From the NCBI GenBank assembly GCA_948567375.1, contig OX419761.1, positions 2,730,501 to 2,794,500 of the forward strand: a DNA stretch of 64,000 bases, in the 5' to 3' direction. The notes below the pieces were generated by a model. It had not been told where the DNA came from and did no database searches. It was given only the letters and a program-made list of their open reading frames with translations. Below are positions 45,007 through 57,655 of this stretch, piece by piece. Made by a program: the position numbers and the translations under genes. This stretch comes from Lunularia cruciata (Eukaryota > Streptophyta > Marchantiopsida > Lunulariales > Lunulariaceae). Positions within the stretch are counted from its first letter, which is position 1. Each line of letters starts with the position of its first letter.

Positions 45007-45760
45007 TCATGCCCTACACTTTGACACCTTGACTCTCAAGCCTACTAGATGTAGCTCGGTAGTCAAGTAGTCAAAGGCCTGCCTAATCTGATCTACAGGG
45101 CCTACGATGTGTGTATCATCTGCCAAGGAGAGAAATACACAACCTGGCATGGCCAAAGTAGTAGACAAAAGAGCTCTAAAGTGAGCCATGGCAAATAAGG
45201 GCCCCCCCCAAAGGATCTCCCTGACGTGTACCAACAGCTGACTCCAAGACGGTGACTCCCTCCTGTGAACCACCATGCTGGTAGTAAAGGGAAGCAGGAG
45301 AGCCATAAAAAGACCGCACAAAAGGAATGAGACTCGCCAAGGATCCACCAGCCTCCCTAAGCTCTCTAAAGATGGATGCACGTGAGACGCTATTAAAAGC
45401 ATTCTCAACATCCACCTGTAGGACGACCCACTCCGGATGGATATCTAGGAGTGCTCTAATGCCTAGAGATATAGCCTCACATCCTCCAGGTGCAGCTACT
45501 CCAAACTGATGTGGACTAAGGTGCTGTCGAAAGTGAGAACGATGCTGAAGGACAATGGTACGACTGACCAAACGCAAAAAGATCTCTCCAATAGCAATCG
45601 GTCTAATGCCTCTTGTGTCCTTCTCGATCGTTGAGAAGTAGACTAGCACCTAAGACCCGACTAACAGACATAGGAATGTCTCTTCTCGCTACTGCTGCAG
45701 CCACCTGACACAACTCGGTAAAACCACTAGAAGTATCATCTGCCTAGAAGCAATCTCTAA
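45007..45760 (-). pseudogene. Reverse transcriptase fingers and palm
   Basis: Frame 45176-45649: EKDTRGIRPIAIGEIFLRL, HQFGVAAPGGCEAISLGI, VVLQVDVENAFNSVSR (catalytic Asp region), GTRQGDPLGG. Frame 45007-45411 carries the active-site loop CVFLSLADDTHIVG and LVGLRVKVSKC. A C-run insertion near 45203-45210 shifts the frame between them. A further N-terminal piece (CQVAAAVARRDIPMSV) is readable to about 45750. The RPIAIGE and D-x-x-N-A-F-N signature marks a non-LTR-type RT. Confidence 0.88.
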
Positions 45761-45761
45761 G

Positions 45762-45843
45762 GTGCCTTTTTTGTCTCTCCCTTGTAAGGCGTGATGGGGT
45801 CTTCCCATCCTTCATTTTTCCTAAGCGGTCGTCTTTTTTCCTT
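45762..45843 (+). repeat. Inverted terminus of the RT element
   Basis: Plus-strand copy of the element's conserved 3' end, sitting at the 5' side of the coding region. It covers the CTCTCCCTTGTA box, GATGGGGTCTTCCCATCC and a T-rich tail to TTTG. Confidence 0.8.
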
Positions 45844-45856
45844 TGTTTTCATACGC

Positions 45857-46219
45857 TAGAATACCCCCGTTTGCTGGACACGCCGTCTAACGTAAATTGG
45901 TAGGCTATGCCAAATAATTGGCGGGGGTTACGAAGAGAATCGAACGAAAAAGCACCGTGGTCTTCCCGGCCTCACAGCTAAACAGCGGGGAGCGCGATCA
46001 CTGGAAAAGACAGGGAAATTTTACTTTTTTTCCACCACTTCTCAACATTGAGAGACCGAGCTAAACAAACGTGAGCCCTTATGGCTTTTGAAACTCCAAT
46101 AAGCTCAATTTCCCCGCGATCCCTAACCAATAAGCGCATACTAAAATTATAATTATAGCTTTCATATTTAGAACAATAAAATATATTTAATAATAAGTAA
46201 ATAATGAATATAGATGAAT
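45857..46219. other. GC-rich then AT-rich flank, no gene
   Basis: 45857-46030 is GC-rich with CpG (as is 43190-43412 on the other side). It looks like the two halves of a short GC-rich segment split by the RT element. No RNA gene could be confirmed. Confidence 0.5.
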
Positions 46220-46261
46220 ATAAAATTTACTCAAATGGTGGATAACACATTTAAATAGGCC
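46220..46261 (+). repeat. 42-bp direct repeat, right copy
   Basis: Partner of 43148-43189. Confidence 0.9.
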
Positions 46262-46557
46262 GGAACTGAACTTAGTTTTGAGAGTTCATGAGGGGAGAAG
46301 GTAATTAACAACATCTGAAAATGAGTGTCTATGATTGTCAATTTCAGATCCAAATTTCAAGTATCTAATCGAAACCTGAGAAAATAATTTGCATGTAACC
46401 TGGTCAAGTGGTTGCATGCACATGAAATAAAGTACCAAAGGCCTCAAAGAAAATCCCAAAGACATAGTTAGAGGGGTGACTCAGATGTGGGCATGGGAGT
46501 GTGATTGAGAACTGAACCTTCTCGGCGTTTTGCTTGGCTTTCATCATGTGAAGGGGA

Positions 46558-46870
46558 GTGGAGTCTATACATTGGAGTTTGTTGGTTGCTTATGTTTTAC
46601 CCAGCGATGGAGCAATGGAGTCTATAAAGTAGAGGGAAAGGTTGATTCCCATGATTGAGTTTGTTGGTTGCTTATGTTTTACCCAGCGATGGAGCAGTGG
46701 AGTCTATAAAGTAGAGGGAAAGGTTGATTCCCATGATTGAGTTTGTTGGTTCCTTATTTTCCACCCCACCGATGGAACAGTGGAGTTTATGCATTAGAGG
46801 GAAAGGTTGGTTTCCATGATTGAGTTTGTTGGTTCCTTTTGTTTCACGCAGCGATGGAACAGCTGCTCTT
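46558..46870. repeat. 82-bp tandem repeat, about four units
   Basis: The phase marker GTTGGTT occurs at 46581, 46663, 46745 and 46828 (steps 82, 82, 83). The first two full units are almost identical; the later two have diverged. Confidence 0.92.
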
Positions 46871-49800
46871 ACTCGCTCTTACTTACTCGTCTGTGGTATC
46901 TCATCATGTAATTTGAGTGAGGTCGATTGACAGGCGAGAGATGATTTGCAATGCAGATAATGAGTGGAAAAAATATGCGTCACGATATTCCTCCGCAGAA
47001 GCTTGACCAGATCTTTCAAATTGCCGATCAAAAGTGAAGCGTATGGATCCATCCCCATGCATGCAAGATTACAAAGGAACCTGACAGTTCGAGCTTACAC
47101 GGGTGGCAGTACAACTAACGAATTATTGGTAACAGATGTCGAATTCAAACATGCTGTGTTCCCCAATTCCGTGAATAAAGGTACAAGATGATTATTCCTC
47201 TCTTCCCAGAAAGGTGATGAGCGAGATTAGCTAAGATCAGCAGTCAAATGTGTGAAGATTTTACTGTGAGAACAAACTACAGATGGATGGTATGAATGAG
47301 ATGTGTAAGTCCGTGATACTGTGCGAGCACGGAAGCGCATAGAATTGACAAATGAGCGACAAATGTGATTTACGGATCGTTTCTGGATGTGCAGTATTGC
47401 AGTGAATTCGAGTGCTACAAAGAATTCCTGTAGACATCCTCGGGTCCTTGAGCGAGATTCACCTTTATTGACTTAGTCGGTTCCTTTTTGAGGTTTTTGC
47501 ATCCGGAGTCTGCCACCTGGTGATTGATTGTCGACCTCTGCCTGATGAATGTTCAGCATCCGACTTGGGCACACTAAAATGCATATGCACATCCGGACTT
47601 CCTGGGGATTTGCAAGCCCTTTTGCCCTCCTCCTCTGGTGTTACCATCTGAAAATGTCATAACGGAACCTCACTGCTCAAATTTCACTATAAGATGCACC
47701 CACCACCTGAGGTAAAGCCCGGGGTACCAGTTCCTGACGATGACACCAACGATCGATTTCGGATGTAAGTTCTCCAGCGAAAAGCTCTTAAAGCTCCTAG
47801 ATTAAGACTTCTCCATCACCACGTATGTAACTGGTGAGTGTGACTTGAAAAGAGAACACTGTCAGCTAATACTAGAAGACTGGCAAGCTATGTGAAACTC
47901 GAATGTAATTCAGCAGATGGTACTGAATAGATAACGTATCCTTGGAAAATAGAAGGAAACATCAAAATCTCCAGAACCAACGTGGTCGACGACAAAGACT
48001 CATGCAAGAACGAATCGGAAGTTCAACAGACTACAAAGATCCTTGAACTTTCCGCACTGCATGGGAGCTGGCTCCCTGTATAATGTAACTTGAAATGGAA
48101 TAGGTAACGAGCTGAAAAGTCAGTAGAGTGTTTAACCTGTGAGCATAGTACCCTCTTCTTCACACTTTCTCTTCCCAACTGAAAACTTTGCACTTCTATC
48201 CTCCAGTCAGAGCGCCGGGTCAAAGACTAAAACTCGGCGTGCACGAGCGAAGCAAATGATTTCGCCCATGACTCGTTTTCTCTCATCTCAGACTATTGAG
48301 AATCTTATCAAAGGAAAAAACCAAAAGGAGATTTTTTCACCGTACCTACGATAAATCTTCAGTTATTGATTAAGAAGGTCTCCAAGAAAAGGTGGTTGTT
48401 CCATGATTGAGCACAGCCTGGGCACAAACAGAGGTTGCTAACTGCATTGATTCTGGAGAGCTTTTAAGTGGCCGTCAATTCCAGGAGGTAGTACACAATT
48501 TACGTATGACATTTGCCTTTTTGGTGGAGCCCTTTGGACTACTGTAGGTCGTTCTGTCTCCTGTTGGTTTCATTTCGTCAATTCCTGTCAATTCTCGAGA
48601 TTCTACCTTTCGGCCACCTTTGGGCACGGTGATAAGGACACAGCATAGGCATCGTATAGGATGCCTGCAATAAACCGTGTTAAAGCTTACCTGAGGTTTA
48701 ACAGGTTCAAGCTTACATTTTGTTCATAGAATCGTAATGACAGTGAAGTTTCGTATAATGCAATATGCACGAAACATTTTATACGTTATGCATCACTGCA
48801 GATAGTGGAATTGATGTCACTGCCTGTCTCACTAATCCAAAGTGCTATTCATATTATCTGCAGCATAAGGTGCTTTCATAGAGGAGGAGCTCATATCTGA
48901 AGGAAAGGAACAAACCATATTATGCTGCTCCTAGAAGCTGCTACTCATTTGGTATGCCTAATTTCCTCTGGGAGCTCTACCTCATGCCAGCAAATTCGGG
49001 AAGCAGGTTATACCTGTTTTCTAGCCTTTGGACATCAACAGGTAATTTATCCAAAAAGACCTACTTCCATGCCACTAAATTGTGGAAGCAGTTCACACCT
49101 GATGCCCGGCTTATGGTTCAGAACTAATGGAAACTTACAGGCAAATCTACTTCTCTGATCTTTTAAAGTTTGCGTCCCTAAGCTTTCCTGCTCAAGAGTT
49201 TAAAGTGGAGTTTGAAGCAGACCCACAACTTAAATCGGAGCAGTAATTTGTACTGCTTCGATTGCAAGTGTTGACCCTTACTGCTGGCTTGGTTGCTAAA
49301 AATGTCTGTCCGTCTAGCTCGGCTGATCAATCTGTTTAACACTGAAATTAATATTATACAGTTAGTGTTGTTGACTTTCAATATCAGCCCATCGGTCACA
49401 GGAAGCATAACCAATTGCTCGACAAAGTAATCGTCGAATGGAGTACCTTAAAATCCTAGAGGCATCTGTCGGAACTTCTGATCGACGTCTTGGAAGAACA
49501 AACTTCAAAGAATTTAGCTGGTAGATGATTATAAAAGTTGTAAATTAAATTTCTAAGAACAGAGTGTAACTGATCACTTCACAAATCACAGAAATGCATC
49601 ATTATTCTTCTCAGAGCTGAAATAGCATCATTCCGATGGAACCAAATCCGGAAAAGACGAGTAACCTGGAAAAGTCTGGCACGAGCAGAAACACATGGTT
49701 TTACATCCAGTATGAACACAATATCAGGTGGTAATACCAAAAGCAATGGTTGATGCAGGAACTTGCTTTCGAGTGGATGAAGTCGCTGGAATTTACCCCG

Positions 49801-52800
49801 GGGAAGAAGTACAAATTCTTCGGCAACATCAACTCGGCTACGTCGACCTGTTTGACTGTTGTCCAGTTCAGCAGCTACTAGAACAAAATGGAAGTCAATC
49901 GTCATCACCGTCTGTACACCGGAGTACACATCTTCCAAAGCTCCATCGACAACCCTCAGATGCTGCTGCTTCTGTTGCTTCGCAGTAATATCACCGTCAG
50001 TAGATCGGAATACACATCTTCCAAAGCTCCATCGACAACCCTCAGAAGATGATGGTGCTGCTGCTTCGTAGCAATTAAAAACGAGTTTCAATAATTGAGT
50101 TCCTGAAGTAGATACTTTATCTGCATGTCTCCTGTGTCGTGTACATACCGAAAGAATCCGGCAGCGGTACACAGACGCGACTCGATCTTCATCACATGCA
50201 ATTGATAACCTCCCGTCGTGCTCAAGGCAATGCAGAAAAGCGAAAAGCTTAGCTAAGCTACGAGACGAATCCGAGGACATCCCTTAGTGAAGCTACTTCA
50301 CCACGTAGATGACCACGTAGCTTCAGCCTTCGTATCTACTGTAGTCCTCTTCTTAACTATTACGTTGTAGAGCGAAACTAAAGGCTCTGACAAAGTTGTA
50401 CTGTGGTAATGAAACAACCCACTCTACAGTGCAGCCAAGTGCAGTACAGTGGGTTTATTTCCTTCGCGAACGACCTTGCAAATGGAGTTATTAGCCTATT
50501 CTATATTGACTTTCCTTGAAACTGTGTAGATTTTATGCTTTGATGGTGTCTTTATCAGTTCTTTGTCCGATTGTATCGATTGCATGTCATATGATATAGT
50601 AACATACGTAAACTACGCCATCCACGAGCACCTACCCTGACATTACTGGGAACTCTTCCGCCTCATAAATCGGGTTATTGGATGGGTTATATTCTTTGGA
50701 TGAACTCTATACGGTTTGTCAATGGAGGTCGAAACACCAAAGCACATTTGTCTTTCACATCCACTTTGTCCTTGTTCCAGAACAAAAACAGCTCTGAGAT
50801 CGATCATTGGTTCAGATTCTATTGTGATCTATGATTTCGAGTTGTACTATCTGTGAATTTCTTTAATAGACTCTCATCTTATTCAAGTTTTTATATCATT
50901 AGATGGTAACAAAGAGCATCCACATACAGGATACTACATTCGAGTCTTATTGAGGTGATCTAAAACTAATTGCCAACGATGGTGTCGGTAAACACAAATG
51001 GTAGACATGCAACAAGGAATACGTCATTCAATGATATCATCTTGTAATATCATCTGCACAAGCAGAGCTGGGTGGCAGAGCCATAAATAATTTACCATGC
51101 AACTGATAGCATAATGAAGTTCAGAATTGATCATCATGCGGCTTACTTTTCTATATTCCTCTAAATAAAATTAAGTAAGGTGTGGTAAAGTTAAGAGCTG
51201 ACTTCTCTAGAACTAGACTAAGTTGGGTACACATGCTATCTATGCATGTATTAATGATCAAGTTAGTTCAAAATTCATTTGTGTGTCCATGCAATGCATT
51301 TATTAATGATCGGACTGATGCAAAATCTTGAAGAGAGTGAGAAGCAAGTTGGTCATTTTGCGTTTGTAATAGAAGTTCCTCTTAAATTTGCTGAAACTCA
51401 TCTCAAACTCAAACTATGATTATTTAATTCGTAGGTGTTATACTTATGTCCACTCTACCACCGTTCTCTTCCCTAGACCACATCGGAAAACGAATTTCTT
51501 CCTGTATCAGAAAGAAATGGACCTGGAAAGTGCAGAAATTTATCAGTCTACTCGCTAGGCTGCTTGGACTGGAGTAACCTCCTTTTGGAAGACCAATCAA
51601 ACCGGCTCTAGCAAGAACAAGACCAATTCCAAAGCTGACAGTGTGAATTCAATCTACACTGCAGATGTAGAGTTCGTCGTTGATCAGTTTGGTTCTTCCT
51701 CCCTGCGTAGGCTAGAGTTGCTCTACGTTGATTGTAGTGAGAGATCTTAGACAGGGCAACAACTGAGATATGTCATAGAAGACAAGGAGCTCTTTATCTT
51801 TAGGTCTTTAGTTGAAGAGATGATTTTAGATATGCCGTTGATGGCACTTCTGCAATTATATCTCTACCATGGTGGCAGTTAGTGCTTCCTCTAGACGTAT
51901 CGCTCAAAAGATAAGCGAGACAAGAACAAGATGATTATCGTCGAAGAAAAGAATTCCACCAGAACAATATAATTAGCGGATCATGACGCTACAGAGCCGA
52001 GTCCCAATTCACCGATTCCTATCTCAAGTCTTCTTTTTATCCAGCATGTTATTGAGTTGATAAGGTCTACTAAATTTTCGTTGAACTATGTAAAATGAAT
52101 GAGTGACTGTTTCGTTTGATTGTTCTTCTCGTGGGGGTGACAAGAAGAGTTAAGATACGAAATCGATGAATCTGGATTCAGCATGCAATCCTAGTTCATG
52201 GTCGATAGCATCAACTTCTGAGTTACATGAGCCGTGGGTTGGTCCATGTTCTGACCGGCATGATCATGAAACTTGATTACTGCCCCATACGAGATTAAAC
52301 ATCATTGCTCTCAATAGTCAAAATTACTGATTCCCATGTGACTCAAATTTGGTCAAGTGCTTCCTCCGCATGAAATCCATTCAAGTTTTGATTTCTTCAT
52401 CGCAATGGGTCTGGTACATTGATTCACTCAGATACATATATAGCATTTTGACTTGACGATAACTGGTTGACATATTCGCGATTTAGGATATGAACTTGAG
52501 GCATTTGAACCCCATGACGAGTGAGTCAATTAGCGAGTGAGGTGCTAGAGATGGTTAGTTTAGTTCAGGCCCCACTTTGGGTCCAAGGTTTAGTTCCCCT
52601 GGACGACATCTTCCAGTCGCTAACAAGCCACAAGCTTTGAAAGAAATGGTCGTTTGGGATGAACTTGGCTCGTTCAAGAACAGTGAAAGTGGCGCTTACT
52701 ACATACAGTTATACCGAATTACGGATGCTGACAAATTCTCCTCGAGATATTGTGCGCATTGGCAAACAATTTCTTGAAGACGGACTCGGAACATTTCAAA

Positions 52801-53133
52801 CACTCTCCGTACTGGACTTTCTATTTGGCTCGGTTTCTTCAAGAGGGCCAGTTCCACTATAATCGTAGGTAGAAAGTCATCTAAAGCAAGAAGGTATTGG
52901 CTTTTCATTTGGAAGCAGGAAGCGTACCATTCTAATATACCTAACCTTGAAGAAAAAATCTACGTGAATTTTTCAAGTGTCTTGTGTTCATTGCGTGTGA
53001 TTGAATTCGGGTATGATGATAGTACTATGTCATGGGACTAAACTTTATTATCGATAGGAAACCTTTTCTTATAGCGTATATACAGAACCTGGTGTTATTT
53101 GAGAGTGTTAGACTAGTTTGATAGGGGGTTATT
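46871..53133. other. Intergenic-looking DNA, no gene recognised
   Basis: Moderate GC, single-copy in appearance. The longest open frame (49579-50280, minus) lacks recognisable domains and contains an 86-bp tandem duplication (49904-50075) that shifts frame, so I do not call it a gene. A diverged duplication is seen at about 48979-49115. Exons of an unrecognised gene cannot be excluded. Confidence 0.45.
49904..50075. repeat. 86-bp tandem duplication
   Basis: Both units contain ATCACCGTC and then CATCTTCCAAAGCTCCATCG; the offset is 86 bases. Confidence 0.9.
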
Positions 53134-53790
53134 AAACTAGATGCAGTACCCGTCCATATGGCACGATGTCTTTATGGAAGAAAGAGGATAGATACCCATG
53201 ACACCATCAGGGATATAGTATCTACAATGGTACTAGAGAGTGTATACCTTGCTTGGAAATAGCATTCATATTTTTTGCAAATGAAAAATATCAAAGCATA
53301 TTTATGTTTGGTCCTAAATGATCAGTTGACAAAGGCGGGTGTTGTGGTTATAGACCTTACGCGTATGCAGTTTTGGAGAGAGTGATTACTCATCCTCTTG
53401 GATGGACGGCGAGCTGAGCAGCAACATGCAAGGTCTCCAAGTACATGGGTATATAGCGAGGTCACCTCTTTATTCCTCTAGCCTTGGAATTATACGGAAC
53501 AACATTAGACACTTTTGTCTAAGAGTGCACGAGAGCTGATCATATTAATGCCAAGGGTATCACTCTCACTCTCATACTTTATAATATATTTTAGAACATG
53601 TGTGTCCATTCCTCTACAAAGAGCATTGGCCAGTGCAATCCATACGAATGCAATCGCTCTAGGTGATGTAGGGCAGTTTTTCATTTTGGTACAATGGGGA
53701 CCTAGCCACATTTTACCCTTTTTTTTTCTCTCCCATGTGCAGCTTGATGGGGTCTTACCATCCTTCATGTGGTGACCTTCTCTCGTTTGT
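53134..53790 (+). mobile_element. 5'-truncated second copy of the RT element
   Basis: Plus-strand relative of 43460-44200. From about 53134 (CTAGATGCAG) it follows the zinc/nuclease-like part at DNA level. Frame 53515-53775 reads LSLSYFIIYFRTCVSIPLQRALASAIHTNAIALGDV, matching the protein end at 43460-43792. It ends with CTCTCCCATGTGCAG and GATGGGGTCTTACCATCC. The 5' truncation with an intact 3' end is typical of target-primed reverse transcription. Confidence 0.87.
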
Positions 53791-54276
53791 TGCATGTGCA
53801 TGCATATGGCTGAAGGTTGGAGTTGCATTCAAGTAAATTTGAACGTCGTGATTCACATGGATCATACACTTTTGCATACGAATCTTATGCAAAAGCCTAG
53901 AATGGTTATAGTGCTTCAAATGACATCGATTCGATTACAAGTTCTTTAGGCTATGATATCCTTTTTTGAGGGTTTCTCCCGATGTACGTGAGGCTTTTGT
54001 ACATCTGTCCTGGAGTTACATGTTTAAATGTGGGTGCTGCCAGTTTAAGGAGTCCCGATATGGTTTAGCGAAGAATGTCGCTTGAACTGCTTGGAATTCC
54101 CAATCAGAAGAAGTCGAAGGGAGCAGTTGAAGAAATAAAAATTAGACTCATGAGCAACATGTGATTGATAACATAAACAAGTGAAGCGCCTGTAGAGCTC
54201 CTTAAGATACACGCCACAGACTAATAATATAGTCCAAAAACTCACTACCAACGGATCGATCGGTCACAACGGTAAG

Positions 54277-54570
54277 AGTTCCTCAAATTGCAGTCCAAAT
54301 TCACCCGCCGTGCAAATATAGAGTCCCAAGATGACAAAGCGCGCAAGGGTCACCTAGCTTCTGAAGTTGCACTCCAAATTCACCTGTATGTTTTCGAGGT
54401 TATCCAAACAACGGACCGATCGCCAAGGTCACAAGGTTCCTCAGATTGCGGTCCGTCCAAATTCGTCCAAATTCACCCGACATAGTACTCAACTTATCCA
54501 TAATCCAACATGACAAACTGGAGAAAGCCACACACTTTCTCAAATTGTAGACCAAATTCAAATCACATTA
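54277..54570. repeat. Degenerate minisatellite, about four units
   Basis: The motif CTCAAATTGCAGTCCAAATTC recurs with changes near 54277, 54361, 54436 and 54539, often preceded by GGTCAC. Confidence 0.7.
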
Positions 54571-54989
54571 CTTCCGCTTGTCCAAACTCGAGGGAGGGTG
54601 GCTTCTACACAGGCACAGAAATGGCAGAACCACGAAAGACATGTTAGAATGCGTAGAGAAGTATGACGATGCCTCTCTCTACTGCGTTTGGAATTCTACG
54701 ATAAGCCGTCCATTTGTGGATAAGGTACACCTCGGATGCTGATGCGAAACTTAAACCTTCAGAACTTGGACTGAATTTTCGGCCAAGGAAAGGACACAAT
54801 TCATATTGTGAATGTTAGTGGGCAAGCAAGCAACAAGGGAGTGTAATCAAGTCTGAATCGACAGCAGCAGGAGAAGACGAGAGCTGTTGGAGAGGACCGT
54901 AGAAGAGTGGGGTAAGGAGGGGCCACTTGGGAGGTCGTTGTTGTTTTCTGGCCCCATTAACTACCCCGAGGATTAGACAAAGACGAAGA

Positions 54990-55009
54990 AGACGACGACG
55001 ACGACGATA

Positions 55010-55041
<32 letters not shown>
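54990..55041. repeat. (GAC)n and (CGCA)n microsatellites
   Basis: GACGACGAC run followed by about eight CGCA units. Minus-strand Cys-Val-Arg repeats read from it are artefacts. Confidence 0.92.
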
Positions 55042-56920
55042 CCATCCCCGGGCCTTCCTTGATTCTCAGGCTGAACAGGCCCGAAATCAAAGGTCAAAAG
55101 TAAGGGGCAAAGGTAACAGGAGAAGGAAGAGTAGTAGTAATAGTAGTCCCGTTGGAGTGTGCATGTACGAACTCCAATGTCGCTCTTACCACTCTAAGTC
55201 TGACAGAGTGGTAAAGTTGATTCCTACTTTTGAACCAAAGCCTGTGCCCCTGTCAAGGATTCTCTCTCCTCGAATGCACAAACTGTAACTTGTCTTCTGT
55301 GGCAACAGAAGATATTGCCAATGGATGGCTAAATGTAATGCTCGGTTGTCCTTTAGCTTCCTATCACCACGACGGGGTCATTCGTGCAGCTTACAAATGC
55401 CACTTTCGATCAGGGTTTATGACAGCACACTCGGTGGTATAGGGGAACTGGGATTCATGGGGTCCGTAATCTGTAACTCACACGAGTGAGCATGACCTTG
55501 TGGTCTTAGTTCCTGACACAGGAAAACACTGTTGCAGTATTTTGTTTGAAGGGTTGGGGGAACTAATGAATTCGCTGTAGTCTTTTCTATCGTTAGCAGC
55601 GACGAGCACAGGACATGAATAGGTCTGGGGGTATGGTAGGGAATATCTGCGCACATGATCAGAGATTTCGGTGTGTAAGGTCGGTGGAAGGGTCAAAGGG
55701 ATAAAGGCTGGCGTGGATTGGATCTCGGTTGGGCTCAGACCCATGTTATATCGTCTGTCACTCCTTTTTCTCAAACATACTTCCCGCTTCCCTCGACGAA
55801 GAGGCTCCCAAACCTAAATCGAGAAACTTTTTACAGATTGCTTGTTTACGCGAGATTTGAACTGTTTTCCAACGGAGACTTATCTGAATATACCGTTTCT
55901 GCTCCGTGCGTCAACAGATTCAAACGACCAACGATGCTGTGACAGACCAACGATGCCCATTCACATGCTTCCCGGTACACCGTTAAACCAAAACAAATCT
56001 TCAGGTGCTTACAGCCTTCTACACAACGAAACTTTAAGAAACAAACTTGAGATATGTACGGTTCACATACTATAAAATTTACGATTCTCACTCTTTTCTT
56101 GACTCTCTCCTCACTGCTCACTGCAAAGACCACATGACATGGACGGTTCAGAAGATTGAGAAAAGAATGTAAATATATTAATCTAGTTGTAACGGTGCAG
56201 GTGGGTCATATCCACCTCTGAGTTTCTGGTTTACTTGGTAGGGAAAAAGCTACAGGTTTCCTTGGTCCAGGAAAACGACTGTATGTATGAAGGAAAAGCC
56301 ATAAGTGAGAAAGAACACATAAACAAACGTCCATCCATTGGTTTCAGTACCAATTATTATGTTTTCCAGGTCTTCGTAAGTACAATGCGCAGTTTCTTGC
56401 ACCGGCAGACTTGGTTTACGAAAACTGCGATATTACTGGTGGCGGGATGAATTGGTCCTAGAAGAATTGTCAAAGATAGAAGCATAAGAGGTTATTGAAC
56501 TTTAAAATGCGCACAAGAGAGTCTAAGGAACAAACACTGATGATTCACAAGATCTGAGACATGTGTATCAGCATAGATTCTTACCAGAATGTCTCAGAAG
56601 AGAAGAATGTTCAGAGATAGCTCGCAAGCCGATAATACCAAAGGATACTCAATATACAAAGTGAAAAATTCGCAAAAATGTACACAAATATAATCGGAAC
56701 CATAAGACCCACTTACAAAGTTCGACACCCAGTTACACTTGAACCGAAGAAGGGTAAACTCACATATAAGGTTGTATTATACAAGGCCTTCAGCAACAAA
56801 CTGAAGCAACAACGAGTATTCGCTACCGGTAGCAAACGTACTAGAGTGTGTCAATTACAAGGTGGTTGCCTGCAATCCATAAGAACTCGGGAGGATGTGA
56901 ATATACACAGGTGAATGAAT

Positions 56921-57139
56921 CTAAAAGTCAGCCCAGATCTTCCAACGAACTCCTCGCAAAGTGCTGCGGCCTGGCAATCGGCCTGGTCGGGCAAATTTGA
57001 CGTTGAACTTGGCAAAGAACTCGCTGTAACCTTTCCGGCGGGGTGTTATGAAACATAGTCTCAAAATCGAACTACTTTCGTCACGGGATCTGGCACCCAA
57101 ACTCCGACTAACGGCTTCCGCCAAAAACTGCCGGCGCAC
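56921..57139 (-). CDS. Short basic ORF, possible downstream exon
   Basis: Minus-strand frame ending RKGYSEFFAKFNVKFARPGR then LRGVRWKIWADF and a stop. It is basic and aromatic with balanced codons and higher GC than its surroundings. It lies 0.5 kb downstream of the gene-like region at 57656-58081 on the same strand and could be its last exon, but no splice site could be assigned. No family recognised. Confidence 0.25.
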   Translation of the reverse strand: MRRQFLAEAVSRSLGARSRDESSSILRLCFITPRRKGYSEFFAKFNVKFARPGRLPGRSTLRGVRWKIWADF

Positions 57140-57655
57140 GAGGACCAGAACGCAAACAAATTACCCTAGCCCTTGTTTGCTTTTCTCTTCATCCAAATCA
57201 CGCGAAGGAACTTCGACCAAATCTGGCAGGATTGACAACAGAATGGCAACGTTTGTCGCCGTTTATCCTCTCCTCCCCCTCAGCCTTGAAAACTGTTCGC
57301 TTCATTCAACAAGGACTTTTACTCACGTCTAAAACTATTTTCTCCTAACTGTACTGTGGTTGCAGGGCACTGAAAGTACGGAACAGAATTTTAGGAGTAT
57401 CGAAGAAGAATTCAGTGTTGCAGATATCTTCTCGTGGAAATTCATCAAGCTGTTGCTGTTGATGCAGGACTTCCTTTACGAGTGAACAATAAGAAAGGGA
57501 CTTTGTTCCTGCTGCTGCTGCTGCTGCTCTGGTCACCACTGCTTCTACTCTTTGGTGCCGCCTGATCCAGATTATCAAATGCTTGAAGTAACACTCTTCA
57601 ATTGCTCGCGTTGATTTGGAGGGACACGAAAGGGAACGGGGAAGAATACGGTAAA
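57140..57655 (-). other. Downstream part of the minus-strand transcript, unresolved
   Basis: It contains a (CTG) run at about 57510-57528 and open pieces (FPREDICNTEFFFDTPKIL). It may hold introns, 3' exons or 3' UTR of the gene starting at 58081. I cannot place splice sites. Confidence 0.35.

Larger units (their letters stand above)
43426..45843 (-). mobile_element. Non-LTR-type RT element with inverted termini
   Basis: A 2.4-kb minus-strand element coding for a reverse transcriptase followed by a Cys/His and nuclease-like C-terminal part. The box TACAAGGGAGAGACAAAAAAGG lies at about 43427-43448 and, inverted, at 45762-45785. Outside the right copy the end continues GATGGGGTCTTCCCATCC. The flanks TGTTTTCGTATGC (43413-43425) and TGTTTTCATACGC (45844-45856) look like a 13-bp target duplication with two changes. 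Frames are broken. Related ends lie at 41760, 53735 and 60560. Confidence 0.75.
53791..56920. other. Intergenic-looking DNA with small repeats
   Basis: No gene recognised. Contains the degenerate repeat at 54277-54570 and the GAC/CGCA microsatellites at about 54990-55041. Confidence 0.45.

Noticed and set aside
45900-46030. tRNA or snRNA gene (GTTCGATTC on the minus strand near 45935-45947)
   Set aside because: A B-box-like core is present, but no matching A box, stems or acceptor pairing could be drawn.
49579-50280. 233-codon minus-strand ORF as a gene
   Set aside because: No domain, and an internal 86-bp duplication is read in two frames, which indicates a chance open frame.
54815-55090. 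ORF with Cys-Val-Arg-Ala repeats
   Set aside because: Product of the CGCA microsatellite.
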